A DNA stretch of 64,000 nucleotides from Dermacentor variabilis (GCF_050947875.1 NC_134569.1:38353777-38417776), one strand, 5' to 3'; positions 52,134 to 62,968 are shown, counted from the stretch's first letter. Program-made: numbers and translations. Notes: generated by a model from the sequence alone, not told the origin.

Positions 52134-55100
52134 ATGGATTTGAAGTCGTTGCGCAAACCGAAATTGTTGGAGCTTGCAAGAGAGTTGGGTCTGGATGTCT
52201 CAGACAAACTAAGAAAACCGGAACTGATAAAGGCTATTCTTGAGTTAGAGGCTGAGGATGACGAGCTGTCGGAATGCCTTGAGACTATTGAGGAGAGGTC
52301 AAAAAGACAGGAGCGCGAACTTAAAGAGCAAAAAGAGAAACAGGAGCGCGAACTTAAAGAGCAAAAAGAGAAACAGGAGCGCGAACTTAAAGAACAGAAA
52401 GAGCGAGAGCAACAAGAGCGTGACCGTCAACACGCTTTGGAAATGAAGCGTCTTGAGGTAGAGATGGAACGCGCTCGTAATGGAAGTCAGGCACACGGTG
52501 CAGGAGAACGCGTATTGTTCAAAATGACTGACCTGATGCGGCCGTTTAAGCTTGGAGAGGACATTGGTTTGTTCCTGGTTAACTTTGAGCGAACGTGCGA
52601 GAAGCAGGGGTTCTCTCGGGAAACGTGGCCACAGCGCTTGCTCACTTTGTTACCCGGCGAGGCGGCCGACGTAGTCGCTCGCTTGGATAGAGAGGAAGCA
52701 GAGGATTTCGACACAGTGAAATCGAGTCTTCTAAAAAAGTACCGGCTGTCTGCGGAGGCGTTCCGTCGGAAGTTTCGGGAAAATGAGAAAGGCAGAAGTG
52801 AGTCATATACAGAGTTTGCGTATAGGCTTATGTCGAACATGCAGGAGTGGCTCAAAGAAGAGAAAGCGTTTGGTGACCACGATAAAGTTCTGCAGTGTTT
52901 CGGGCTAGAACAGTTTTATAGTCGGTTACCGGAGAACGTGCGATACTGGGTCTTGGATAGGCCAGACGTTTGTACGGTGGCTAAAGCCGCTGAGCTAGCC
53001 GAGGAGTTTGTGACGCGTCGGGCTCGCGGAGCTAAGGACGGTCAAAAGGGTGAATTTGGCTCGAAGTTTGAGAGGCCGAAGTTCACAACCATGAGATTTA
53101 AGGGGGACACGCGTAGTGAGGATGCGAGTGAAAGCAATCCGACCAAACGTAAAGAGACGGCAGCCGAAGCCGAACGCAGAAAGCGGTTCGAGATGAGGCG
53201 AGCGGGCGTTTGTTATACGTGCCAGAAGCCGGGTCACTTTTCGGCGCAGTGTCCGGAAACAACACCAAAAGTTGTGTTTTTTTCAATAGGCAGCACTGAC
53301 GAGAACATGAAGCTTCTCGAGCCTTACATGCGAGACCTCCTCGTAAACGGGAAAGAGTGCCGAGTGCTTCGCGATTCCGCAGCTACGATGGATGTAGTTC
53401 ACCCGTCTTACGTAGAACCCCATATGTTCACGGGCGAGTGCGCATGGATCAAGCAAGCCGTGGAAGCTCATAGCGTGTGTCTGCCGGTAGCAAAGGTGCT
53501 TATTGAAGGACCTTTCGGAGCGCTTGAGACGGAGGCGGCAGTGTCATCTATGCTGCCACCCCAGTACCCGTACCTATTTTCAAACAGGTCCGATCACCTC
53601 CTGCGCGAGAAGGGGCTTTTGTTTGGTGAAGCTAGTGTTCAGGCCTTAACCAGATCGAAGGTTCGGGAGCTCGCTGCAAAGGCGGTAGTTGCGGGGCCGA
53701 CGTTATCAAACAACGAAAAAGGGTCAGAGGCGCAGCAAGCTGATATTCAGAGCACGCCCGAACTGAATAAAATTGAGTCTGTAGCGTTGAAGGCGCCAGA
53801 TACTGGAGAGGAACCGCCCGACACGGGAAAGTTAGAAGAGCTATCTACAGATTTGCTCATCGCGCCTACGTCAGACGGACTTGATAGGTTGCTAAGAGTC
53901 AGCCGGTCGGCTTTGATAGCCGAGCAAAAAAAGGATGGCAGCCTGGAAAACGTGCGCTGCAATGTCAAAGAAGGTATCGCCAGGAAAACTGCGCGTTTTG
54001 TGGAAAGAGGTGGAGTCCTGTACCGGAAGTATCTAGACCGAAGAGGAGTGGAGTTCGATCAGCTGATCGTGCCTCAATGCTATCGCCAGGATCTGTTGCG
54101 CTTGTCGCATGGGGGTTCGTGGTCCGGACACCTAGGAGTTAAGAAAACTAAGGACCGTCTCTTGCAAGAGTACTATTGGCCAGGGTGTTTTCGGGACGCA
54201 GACCATTTCGTGAGGACATGTGACACTTGTCAGCGGGTGGGCAAACCAGGGGACAAATCGAGGGCGCCGTTGAAATTGGTACCTATCATTACGGAGCCTT
54301 TTAGACGGCTCGTTATTGATACTGTGGGACCTCTGCCGGTAACAGCCACGGGGTACAGACACATTTTGACTGTGATCTGCCAAGCGACAAAGTTCCCTGA
54401 AGCAGTGCCGCTTAAAGAACTCAGCTCAGTTGAGATAGTTAATGCACTACTGTCCATATTTGCGCGAGTTGGTTTTCCTGCGGAAATCCAATCAGATCAG
54501 GGCACAGTGTTTACTAGCGCTTTGACGACAACTTTTCTCGAAAGGTGTGGGGTAAAGCTGTTACACAGCTCAGTGTACCACCCACAGTCGAATTCCGTTG
54601 AGAAGCTCCACTCCGTCATGAAGCGCGTGTTGAGAGCGTTGTGTTTTGAACATCGAACTGACTGGGAGCTGTGTCTGCCTGGGGTGATGTTTGCTTTAAG
54701 GACCGCGCCGCATGCGGCTACGGGGTTTTCGCCAGCTGAACTGGTGTACGGTCGCTCGCTTCGATCTCCGCTTCGCATGCTTCGAGAATCGTGGGAAGGT
54801 AGGGGCGACGACCCAGTCGTGGTGGAGTACGTACTTAAGCTCCTCGAACGCTTAAGAAGGGCACAGGAGTTGTCAGGTGAAGCAATGACAAAGGCCCAGC
54901 AGAGGGCCAAGGTTTATTATGATCAGACAGCCAGGGCCCGTCGTTTTGAGGTTGGCGATGAGGTCATGATATTGCGCACATCGCTAAACAACAAACTAGA
55001 CGTGCAGTGGGAGGGCCCAGCACGAATTGTTCAGAAACTGTCGGAAGTTAACTACGTGGTAAGTCTGCCAGGAAAGCGGAAAGCACAGCAAGTTTACCAC

Positions 55101-56636
55101 TGTAATCTGCTCAAACCTTATAGACAACGGGGAGCAGTGGTGTGCATGATGATAAACGTTCCTGAAGAGCTTCCAGTCGAGCTTCCGGGACTAGGCTCAG
55201 TGACGAACAGGGAAGACACCGGTCAAGTCATTAGTGACCTTATCAGTAAAGCACCGCTGTCGCCCGAGCAGAAAACCGAACTACACCAGCTATTACAAGA
55301 GTTTCAAGGTCTGTTCTCTGAGAGGCCTGGTAGGACTTCGGTACTTACTCATGATATAGAACTTACCTCCACAGAGCCAGTACGATCCAAGGCGTATCGG
55401 GTGTCACCCCGCCAGAGCGATATTATGGAGGCTGAGGTAAAGAAAATGCTACAGCTCGGTGTTATTGAGGCAGGTGAGAGTGATTATACCTCCCCTTTGA
55501 TTTTAGTTGAGGTACCGGGCAAGGAACCTCGTCCTTGCGTCGACTACCGCAGGCTTAATTCCATCACTAAGGATCAAATTTATCCGATCCCTAACATCGA
55601 GGAGCGCCTTGAGAAAGTTAGTAGCGCTCAGTTTATTTCCACCCTAGATCTTGTCAGGGGTTATTGGCAGGTTCCACTTACAGAAGAGGCTAGTAGGTAT
55701 GCGGCGTTCATTTCACCAATGGGAACATTCCGTCCTAAAGTGTTGAGTTTTGGTTTGAAGAACGCGCCATACTGTTTTTCAAGCCTCATGGATAAAGTGT
55801 TGCGGGGACAGCAAGAATTCGCTTTACCGTATCTAGACGACGTAGCGATATTCTCCGCATCCTGGTCGGAGCATATGACACACTTGCGGGCAGTGCTAAC
55901 CCGCCTGCGCGAAGCGGGCTTGACAGTCAAGGCTCCTAAGTGCCAGATAGCACAGGCCGAGGTTGTCTACCTCGGTCACGTGATTGGTCAGGGTCGTCGC
56001 CGCCCCTCTGAAATAAAAGTGGCCGCTGTGCGAGACTTTCCGCAACCGCGCACAAAGACCGATATTCGGTCGTTCTTAGGTGTCGCCGGCTACTATCAGA
56101 GGTACATCCCTAGGTACTCTGATATCGCGGCTCCCCTGACGGATGCTCTAAGAAAGACAGAGCCTCAAACAGTCGTCTGGGACGAGACCAAGGAAAGAGC
56201 TTTTAGCGCCCTAAAGAGTGCCCTAACAAGCCAGCCTGTGCTACGATCGCCAGACTATACAAAAGGGTTCATTGTTCAGTGCGATGCTAGTGAGCGAGGC
56301 ATGGGCGTTGTACTGTGCCAACGGGAAAACGGAGAAGTAGAACACCCTGTCCTGTATGCTAGTCGTAAGCTGACCAGTCGTGAGCAGGCGTATAGCGCCA
56401 CCGAGAAAGAGTGTGCGTGTCTCGTGTGGGCCGTTCAGAAATTGTCATGCTATCTAGCCGGCTCGAGGTTTATCATTGAGACGGATCACTGCCCTCTCCA
56501 ATGGCTGCAGACCATCTCTCCCAAAAATGGCCGCCTCCTGCGCTGGAGCCTCGCTTTACAACAATATTCCTTTGAGGTGCGTTACAAAAAGGGGAGTCTC
56601 AACGGTAACGCCGATGGCTTAAGTCGAAGCCCCTAA
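52134..56636 (+). CDS. C2 Gag-Pol polyprotein, order gag-PR-IN-RT-RNase H
   Basis: A 1500-aa intact ORF with the same domain order as C1. Positions are shifted by about +10 after the N-terminus: CCHC knuckle from residue 360, integrase D729, D788 and E823, YLDD at 1233-1236. The coiled coil at about 55-95 contains three tandem copies of an 11-residue unit (KEQKEKQEREL), against one or two diverged copies in C1; this accounts for nine of the ten extra residues. All catalytic motifs seen in C1 are kept. Substitutions against C1 are scattered and mostly conservative, for example T for K in 'EDFDTVKSS' and Q for P in 'ICQATKF'. No stop or frameshift occurs. Confidence 0.93.
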   Translation: MDLKSLRKPKLLELARELGLDVSDKLRKPELIKAILELEAEDDELSECLETIEERSKRQERELKEQKEKQERELKEQKEKQERELKEQKEREQQERDRQHALEMKRLEVEMERARNGSQAHGAGERVLFKMTDLMRPFKLGEDIGLFLVNFERTCEKQGFSRETWPQRLLTLLPGEAADVVARLDREEAEDFDTVKSSLLKKYRLSAEAFRRKFRENEKGRSESYTEFAYRLMSNMQEWLKEEKAFGDHDKVLQCFGLEQFYSRLPENVRYWVLDRPDVCTVAKAAELAEEFVTRRARGAKDGQKGEFGSKFERPKFTTMRFKGDTRSEDASESNPTKRKETAAEAERRKRFEMRRAGVCYTCQKPGHFSAQCPETTPKVVFFSIGSTDENMKLLEPYMRDLLVNGKECRVLRDSAATMDVVHPSYVEPHMFTGECAWIKQAVEAHSVCLPVAKVLIEGPFGALETEAAVSSMLPPQYPYLFSNRSDHLLREKGLLFGEASVQALTRSKVRELAAKAVVAGPTLSNNEKGSEAQQADIQSTPELNKIESVALKAPDTGEEPPDTGKLEELSTDLLIAPTSDGLDRLLRVSRSALIAEQKKDGSLENVRCNVKEGIARKTARFVERGGVLYRKYLDRRGVEFDQLIVPQCYRQDLLRLSHGGSWSGHLGVKKTKDRLLQEYYWPGCFRDADHFVRTCDTCQRVGKPGDKSRAPLKLVPIITEPFRRLVIDTVGPLPVTATGYRHILTVICQATKFPEAVPLKELSSVEIVNALLSIFARVGFPAEIQSDQGTVFTSALTTTFLERCGVKLLHSSVYHPQSNSVEKLHSVMKRVLRALCFEHRTDWELCLPGVMFALRTAPHAATGFSPAELVYGRSLRSPLRMLRESWEGRGDDPVVVEYVLKLLERLRRAQELSGEAMTKAQQRAKVYYDQTARARRFEVGDEVMILRTSLNNKLDVQWEGPARIVQKLSEVNYVVSLPGKRKAQQVYHCNLLKPYRQRGAVVCMMINVPEELPVELPGLGSVTNREDTGQVISDLISKAPLSPEQKTELHQLLQEFQGLFSERPGRTSVLTHDIELTSTEPVRSKAYRVSPRQSDIMEAEVKKMLQLGVIEAGESDYTSPLILVEVPGKEPRPCVDYRRLNSITKDQIYPIPNIEERLEKVSSAQFISTLDLVRGYWQVPLTEEASRYAAFISPMGTFRPKVLSFGLKNAPYCFSSLMDKVLRGQQEFALPYLDDVAIFSASWSEHMTHLRAVLTRLREAGLTVKAPKCQIAQAEVVYLGHVIGQGRRRPSEIKVAAVRDFPQPRTKTDIRSFLGVAGYYQRYIPRYSDIAAPLTDALRKTEPQTVVWDETKERAFSALKSALTSQPVLRSPDYTKGFIVQCDASERGMGVVLCQRENGEVEHPVLYASRKLTSREQAYSATEKECACLVWAVQKLSCYLAGSRFIIETDHCPLQWLQTISPKNGRLLRWSLALQQYSFEVRYKKGSLNGNADGLSRSP

Positions 56637-56816
56637 CGTAGGAATCAGCCTCAAAATTGTTTGTCACTGATGTTTTTCTTCCTGAGGCAGGATTTTTTTT
56701 TTAACATATTGCTTTTGTTTAGTGTTTCAAAGTGATGATATGCTTTCTAGTGCAATTTTTCAATTTGTGGACGCGTTCTGAATGATGCTAGACTACTGTA
56801 AGGAACTAGGCAGTGG

Positions 56817-56824
56817 TATAAAAA
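56817..56824 (+). promoter_or_regulatory. Second TATA-like box, downstream of pol in C2
   Basis: 'cagtggtataaaaaggggaa' lies in the 3' untranslated region, about 300 bases before the 3' LTR, at the same relative place as in C1. Confidence 0.4.
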
Positions 56825-57123
56825 GGGGAAAGAGCCTGGCAGGGCTTAGTGAGGGTTGTGCCGTGCTTGCTGACTGAGCGGTTGAGTTTCAGCGTAGTTC
56901 TAACGCTTGCCGGGAACGAGAACAAAAATGTGAACTCTCCCGAAGTCACTTTGCAGTGTCCCGTGCGAACCTGAACAAGAGAACGAGGCCTTCTCTGTGC
57001 GCTGCGCTCAAGAAACGTCGAGGGACGCCCGACTTCGATTATGAGCATCATCGAGCGACATCCCTCCGGACAGCGGATGCAGTCCCCTGTCCATCGGGAT
57101 CTCCTTCCCCCGGCGGGGCGGTC

Positions 57124-58012
57124 TGTTGCGTTTCGCCTGCGACACGTGGTTTTGCCGGCGCGACTGCGGCGGGGCGGCAGACATTTTGGCCCGATCGTCG
57201 TCGCCGCAACACTCATCGCCAGGTGTTTCCAGGCGCGTCTGCGGCGATGCGACCGCCTAGGGATCCTCCTCGCATTCCAGTCATTGTGCCCGAAACAGGC
57301 GATGCCAAAGCAGGGATCTCATTCCAGTTATTGGGCCCGAAACAGGCGATGCCAAAGCAGGGATCTCGTTCCAGTCATTGTGCCCGAAACAGGCGATGCC
57401 AAAGCAGGGATCTCATTCCAGTTATTGGGCCCGAAACAGGCGATGCCAAAGCAGGGACCAGCCTCTCATTACAGTCATTGTGTCCGACCGGCAGCGCCAC
57501 GACAGGGTGCTACGAGATCGTGCGCAGCGCCACGACAGAGTGCTACGAGATCGTGCGCAGCGCCACGACAGGGTGCTACGAGATCGTGCGCAGCGCCACG
57601 ACAGGGTGCTACGAGATCGTGCGCAGCGCCACGACAGTGTGCGTCACCATTAGCCCATTGTACATTCACGTGCTCGTCTTTTGAGGGGTTCCTTCTTGCC
57701 CTCAACTGCGAGAGTATAAAAACAGCTGCCCCCGGACGCCAAAAAGGAGGGCTCCGATTTCTTCAGTTGAGTGAAGTGCTCTCCCGTCTCTCTACTTCGG
57801 TCAAACCTGACCGCCAACTCTTTGCGATGTTAAAATAAACAAGTTGTTTCGTTGTTACCAGTCGACTCATGCTTTGCCGGGACCTTCGGATGCTTCGAGT
57901 TGTACCCCAGGCCGCCAGGCCAACGCTACCCTTGGGGCTTGCGACCCAGGTACAACCACGGGCGTCAGCGCCGAGTTCCCATCCGATCGCTCCAGTGTCG
58001 CGATCCCAAACA
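57124..58012 (+). repeat. 3' LTR of C2
   Basis: It follows the same purine-rich tract as in C1. It carries the same four 47-bp and four-plus 33-bp units as the 5' LTR. Its last ~35 bases ('atccgatcgctccagtgtcg' and on) differ at about nine positions from the 5' LTR end. GTCC follows. Confidence 0.9.
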
Positions 58013-58016
58013 GTCC

Positions 58017-58329
58017 TTACGTCGCGAACCCGTTAACTTGAAAGCTCTCCTATATATAACTCATAGATAACAGGTCCTTGTGGGGCCGTCCCTAAGTTTT
58101 AGATGCATTTGTGTACATTTCACGTGCGTGGACAGAGCACGTTCCTTTGTGGCCGCTGCGCCCAATGAAGCATGCTCCGACTGCCCGGAGGCTTGTCGCG
58201 ACTCCGAAAACGAACGTTCACTGGTTCACTGCACGAGCTTCAATCATCGGCCTCGGAAATAAGGCACCAGCGCCGGAAACTAGGCTGCCGCCACATTGGC
58301 GAGCCTGTTTGAATGATGTGTTGTGAGAG

Positions 58330-58330
<1 letters not shown>
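58017..58330. other. No gene recognised
   Basis: Right flank of C2. Frames at 58080-58326 show no domain. Confidence 0.4.

Positions 58331-58420
<90 letters not shown>
58331..58420. repeat. (TAA)n microsatellite, about 30 units
   Basis: Uninterrupted TAA/ATA repeats. The minus-strand frame reads as an isoleucine run and is an artefact. Confidence 0.97.
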
Positions 58421-58422
<2 letters not shown>

Positions 58423-60189
58423 CGTTCACAACCGTAATTTAGAACGTCGTGTTCATGAGCCTGCTTGAGCAAAGTGTTGGAAAAACAAATAGTAATAGAA
58501 AGGAACTCGCATGTGAAACCCACCTCCACTCTGGTTAAACGCAGCCTGTTGAACAACAAAAGCACGCTTTTGAGTAAACTCCACGAGGGGAACAGGACGT
58601 TAAAAAAATAAAAACAAGAAGGAACAGAAAAAAAGGAGGGAAGAAGTATAGGGGAGATCATACATCACGCATTTTTTGTTACTGCAGTTCCAGTTTCTCT
58701 GCAACAAACATTTTCTAAAAAGTAAAATGAACTCATTATAGCCTCCTCAGCGGTCCCGCGCAATCATTCCAACACGAGACGAAGCCGCCTTTCCCGAAGT
58801 GCTGGTCCTTCTATTCCATTCACCGTTGAGAGTGAGTGACGGTTTAACAATGCAGCTTATTAAGAACCAGTCGCCGTTCTGGCGTATCTCTGAATCAAAC
58901 CACGTGACAGCTGTTTCAGCTACAGAACCCGAGTCGCTTTCTACTGTCATAGCAAGGACCCACCCGAGCTGTCTGCGCGGAACACTTCGCGTTATCCGCA
59001 ATAATACACAGAGGCATGGAATATATGGTACGGGCTGCGACTTGGGAAATAGTAATTTCGACAACGCTATCATTTCCGTGACAGTCCAGACTCTTCTCCA
59101 CCGCAGATAATTTGCCTCGTCGCCACACTCTCACGACAAAGCACGCAAATAAAGAAGAGCAGCATAATAGAGACTATTATGCTGCGGAATCATTGGGGTG
59201 GCATCGAACGAAATGTTTTGGTCACTTTTATGATGAACATCATCTTGCACTAGGCAGCAGCACAAGGTATTTAGGAGTGCAACGCGACGACGTCGCGGTG
59301 TACGGAATCTGTTTTCGCAGGTATTACGTTCCATTGTTTGTGCAGGGAATAATCACACGGCGGTGGCTCAGGACCTACAGCAGGAAAGGAACCGGCAATT
59401 TACTTCCAATCTCCGGTGGCGTGCGAGTTGGACACCGAAATGTGGCTTAGTTACCGCTTTCCCGATGATGTGAGAGTGCCGGGAGGCGAGTCGTGAGCGT
59501 AAAGGAGGAGCATTCGGGAGCAGTGCTTGCGAGTTTAGTGGGATTTTGTTTACTCACTCAGCGCAAGCTAGAGAAATCCTTAGACTGTCCGGGTTCGCTT
59601 GATACCTTACTAAAGTTAAGTTGTTTTTCAGCTTAGGCAACATCATCCGCAGCATTTTGTTTCGCTTATGGAACTCACGCAGCTAACGTAACCCGATTTT
59701 TCTAAAAAAGATTTAACCAGAAGCGAGTAGATGTCGCCATACTTCATTGCTAATACGAATGTTATAAGCGCAACTCCAATGCACGCTGCCTACAAGCACT
59801 TCGCAAACGGAATAGAAACTGCCTGAGCAGCCAATTATGCCAGATGGCCGGAACTAGACTCAGAGGCTGCGATGGAGGCAGGAAACCGGCTGGCAACAGC
59901 AGGCTGGCGCGTATGTGGGCGATGAGTCGGCCGGCGTGGAGTCCGTATAAAAGGAAAGTGCCTCGATGCCAAATCCTTTTTGATGGCGCCACGCTGGCCG
60001 GAACTTGGAGCGTTGTGCGTGGGGGCGCGAGGAGGACTCGGAAAAACCGTGCGTCTTTGAAACTACTGACCAATGAGAGTCACGCAGCTTTGTGTCGCCG
60101 ATTAGTCGGAAGTCCGCCTCGTTGGGTCGGAAACGGATCAAGCGACGGTTAATCGAGAAACTTGCACCTGACGATGATATCGTGCAATT
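58421..60189. other. No gene recognised over about 1.8 kb
   Basis: Overlapping frames of ~100 codons at 58747-59110 and 59762-60152 have no recognisable motif. A hairpin lies at 59159-59185. A TATA-like 'ccgtataaaaggaaagtg' occurs near 59944, with no identified gene downstream. Confidence 0.4.
59159..59185. repeat. Perfect hairpin, 12-bp stem and 3-nt loop
   Basis: 'gcagcataatag' (59159-59170) and 'ctattatgctgc' (59174-59185) are separated by 'aga'. Confidence 0.85.
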
Positions 60190-60520
60190 TGTAGAAATAC
60201 TGAAAGTTGGGCGAGTTGGTAGTTATACATCATGGGAATGCAGCGCGCGCACACAAACGTAAGACGCGAAGCAAAAGTAGAGACACAAAACTTCGATTTG
60301 GGCGAGATGATTCATGGCTATTCAAAAGGCGCAGCGCGAGTGCGACGGAGACAGAGAAAGGCAAACCACAACACAAGCGCTGTGATGTGGTTGTGCAGAG
60401 ACACAAGCTTTGAGTCAGCGCTTGTGTGTTGTTACCCTGGCCTCGTGTCCTCGTCTGTGTGCACGCGCGGCACTTCCATAACGGATATCTCGTAAATTTG
60501 CGAGAGTGAGTGGCAAGCGC
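60190..60520. repeat. Imperfect foldback, probably Penelope-related terminal sequence
   Basis: Outer parts ('catgggaatgcagcgcgcgc' on the left; 'gcgcggcacttccataacgg' on the right) are imperfect reverse complements. Inside, 'caacacaagcgctg' faces 'cagcgcttgtgtgttg' across about 35 bases. The 'agcgcttgt' motif recurs in the tail of the Penelope-like fragment near 48335, which suggests a shared origin. No coding sequence is present. Confidence 0.55.
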
Positions 60521-60783
60521 GTCGAAGGGTGGTGGAGGATTCAACAGTCTCCTTTATCTAGGTCATGCGGTCATTTTCCATCACTGGATAGTTGAACTGG
60601 TGACTAAGAGAAAGGATGGCAGTATGTTCCGCGGGTCTCTATTTTGAGGCTTTCGAATAAATTGCTGAGATGCCAAAAAAATCAAGCCGAGTGGCTTCCC
60701 GAAGAAACTCAAATCAGTGGCATTACATTTGTGGTTAAAAAAACACTTACTCGCTCCCGAAACATTTTTTTTAGCCAGAACTA

Positions 60784-61768
60784 GGGCGCTATGTATAACG
60801 TACAACTATTCCAAACTTTTCAATTCCAATTGTGCAATCAGGCCACCGCGATTGCTGAAAAACTTTTATGGACCACCCCCACTTCACCTGTCTGTCACGT
60901 GACGTCACGTACACCGCGATCTGAACTGATCTGATATGACGTGTACACATTGATTATGCATAATTTGACCGAGCGAAACAAAAATAGTTCTTTCGGATTC
61001 GACGCCTTTCTGCCATTAGCCCTCGCCTATTGGTCGAAAGTTTTCGGGCTGCACCCACTTCACCTGCCTCTCACGCGCCGTCACGAAACCGCAAAAACTT
61101 CCCGCGTCAAAGTGACGCGTACGCGTTAAAGATGCATTAATATGCCGAACAAACTGAATTTTCTTCTGAATAGCCGCAGGCTGCCCCGTTCCGGAAGGAA
61201 TAAAAAATGGCTGCCACCGATCGCTCCGGCACTGGCTACTCGCCCCTGCCGGAGAGCATGGGTTTATTTGCGTGTAATAAAGCTTTTTTCGTGGCCGTGT
61301 AACGTTTTTGAGAACTTTCGCCACCTTTACGTCCTCGTTCTGCGAACTTTTTTTCGCTGAGGATCCGTTTTAGCGTCATTCTTAAGCTTCCGTTGCATGC
61401 CGCCGCGAATGTCGACGAGCCACCGCAAGCTAAGATAAATCGGACCAATCGCAGACGCGGGCACCACCCTCTTCATCCGGTTATCGATATTTAGTGCAGT
61501 GGCTCGGCCCCATCGAATCCCTCTCTACTTGAGCATGCTCCTCGCCTCTTGTGAGCCAATTAGATAAGACAAGCCGCTCAGTGCAGGTAATGTTATTGGT
61601 TTTTCATGCAAACAAATCTGACCTCCTATGAATGAGGGGAGCATTTGATTTGTTTGTTCGGACAACCCTTCGGGTGACCGCCCGATGCTTGCATCGGCGG
61701 TTACGCAATTTTGACGTCAGGAGATTGGAATAAAAACATATTAGAATAGTTTTACGTTATACGGCCCC
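60784..61768 (+). mobile_element. ~980-bp non-autonomous element with terminal inverted repeats (full copy)
   Basis: The left end 'gtataacgtacaactattcc' (from 60793) matches the reverse complement of the right end, 'ggcc' preceded by 'agttttacgttatac' (to 61763), at 20 of 22 positions. The 3' 640 bases are repeated at 1-640, which ends at the same terminus. There is no transposase-like frame; the minus-strand frame at 61016-61324 also has a weak match in the 1-640 copy but no domain. I could not determine the target duplication; TA flanks are possible. Confidence 0.65.
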
Positions 61769-61914
61769 TATTCTTCCATGAGCATCCCCCTTCGTGAATA
61801 ATAGGTTGAAAAGCACGATTGCTCAGACGCTCTCCACAAGAACCGCTCTAATGCCCAAGCTGCTGAATACGTAGTGGGTACTCCGTACTACGTATTAAAT
61901 GGCCCTCACCTGGT

Positions 61915-62960
61915 TTGCACATTGCAAACAAAGTGCAGTTCATGTATCACGTGGTGACGATGGTGTTTGCAAAGCATTACACGCTGTCGAAGCTTAGAGA
62001 CGCGATCAGAACCAACCACCTCCCGAGAAATACGCACCTGGAACACAATGTTAGCCGGAGAAAAGCGAGAACGAAAGCTTTGTTGAAAGAAATTGAACAG
62101 CTAGGACAACAGGCGGCCCTTGTAGACGCTGCCTGGGTCAAAGGCCAAGAGGCCTACACCGCCGTGGTGGTCGACAGCCGGGGCGAGGTACGGGACGCCG
62201 TCACCATCTTCACTAAGGATTCCACGGTGGCGGAGCAAGCCGCGATTGCTCTAGCCATCAGGAACCGTAAATGGTATTTCATCTATAGCGATTCCAAAGC
62301 AGCCATTAAGAGCTTTGACAAAGGCTATGTAGCTGGGACTGCGGCTAAAATTATCGACAAGGTCGAAACTATCAAAACTGAAATCCGATGGCTTCCTGCA
62401 CATATGGGACAAGTGGACGAGACTCGGCCCAACCTCAACGAGGTGACAAACGACCTGGCACGAGGACTTGTGTGCCGTGCCGGTCAGAACCGAACCGACG
62501 CCCACTACCATTTCGGGGAGCACAAAGATCACTTACTGACTTACAGCGACCTCACTAAATATTACTGCTTGGGGCGTAGGCAATTCCAACTCCCACACGT
62601 AAAATTGAATAGGGCGTAGGCAGTCACGCTACGTTTACTGCAAACTGGGAGTTACCCTACCCGTATTTGATAAATAAAATTCACCCCGAAAGAGAAATTA
62701 GGAAAGAATGTAACGTGTGCGATAGCATCATTGACATCAGACACATGCTGGCGGGCTGTACCGCGACTCTCGCCGACCCCGAAGAAAAATGGCTTTATTG
62801 GCACAAGATGATATCAAGCTGTTCATATCAAGATCAACTACGGGCTGTCCAGAGGGTCCACGATGACGCCATAAGGCTCGGCCTGGCGGTGCCAACGTGG
62901 ACGCGGCCCGCCTCGGTCTGAAAAGACCGGGCTTCAGGACACTAATAAAGTTTTGTGAAT
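61915..62960 (+). pseudogene. 5'-truncated LINE: RNase H and C-terminal zinc motif
   Basis: The open frame 61915-62619 contains an RNase H domain: 'ALVDAAWVKGQEAYTAVVV' (first aspartate), 'VAEQAAIALAI' (glutamate), 'FIYSDSKAAIKSF' (second aspartate) and 'WLPAHMGQ' (histidine), ending with 'NEVTNDLARGL'. All four catalytic positions are kept. After a stop at 62617, another frame (62667-62921) gives 'CNVCDSIIDIRHMLAGC' and a tryptophan-rich end. The element closes with 'aataaagttttgtgaatgaa' and a short (TGAA)n tail near 62943-62968. RT is missing, so this is a 5'-truncated I-type copy, younger than the other RNase H fragments. Confidence 0.75.
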
Positions 62961-62968
62961 GAATGAAT

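Larger units (their letters stand above)
50892..58012 (+). mobile_element. Element C2: second intact Gmr1-like LTR retrotransposon
   Basis: A 7121-bp copy of the C family in the same orientation as C1, with LTRs of 888 and 889 bp (50892-51779 and 57124-58012) and an intact 1500-codon ORF. The LTRs are identical by eye except for a cluster of differences in the last ~35 bases. The internal region is nearly identical to C1 apart from scattered substitutions and a longer coiled coil. The longer LTRs come from extra minisatellite units. Confidence 0.92.

Noticed and set aside
58218..58661. 147-codon minus-strand frame with an isoleucine run
   Set aside because: It runs through the (TAA)n microsatellite and has no other motif.
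59940..59960. TATA-like 'gtataaaagg' as a host gene promoter
   Set aside because: No coding region with a recognisable protein follows within reach, so the motif alone is insufficient.
60784..60793. TA target-site duplication for the inverted-end element (Tc1/mariner type)
   Set aside because: TA fits both flanks of the full copy loosely but not the end of the partial copy near 641, so the class is left open.
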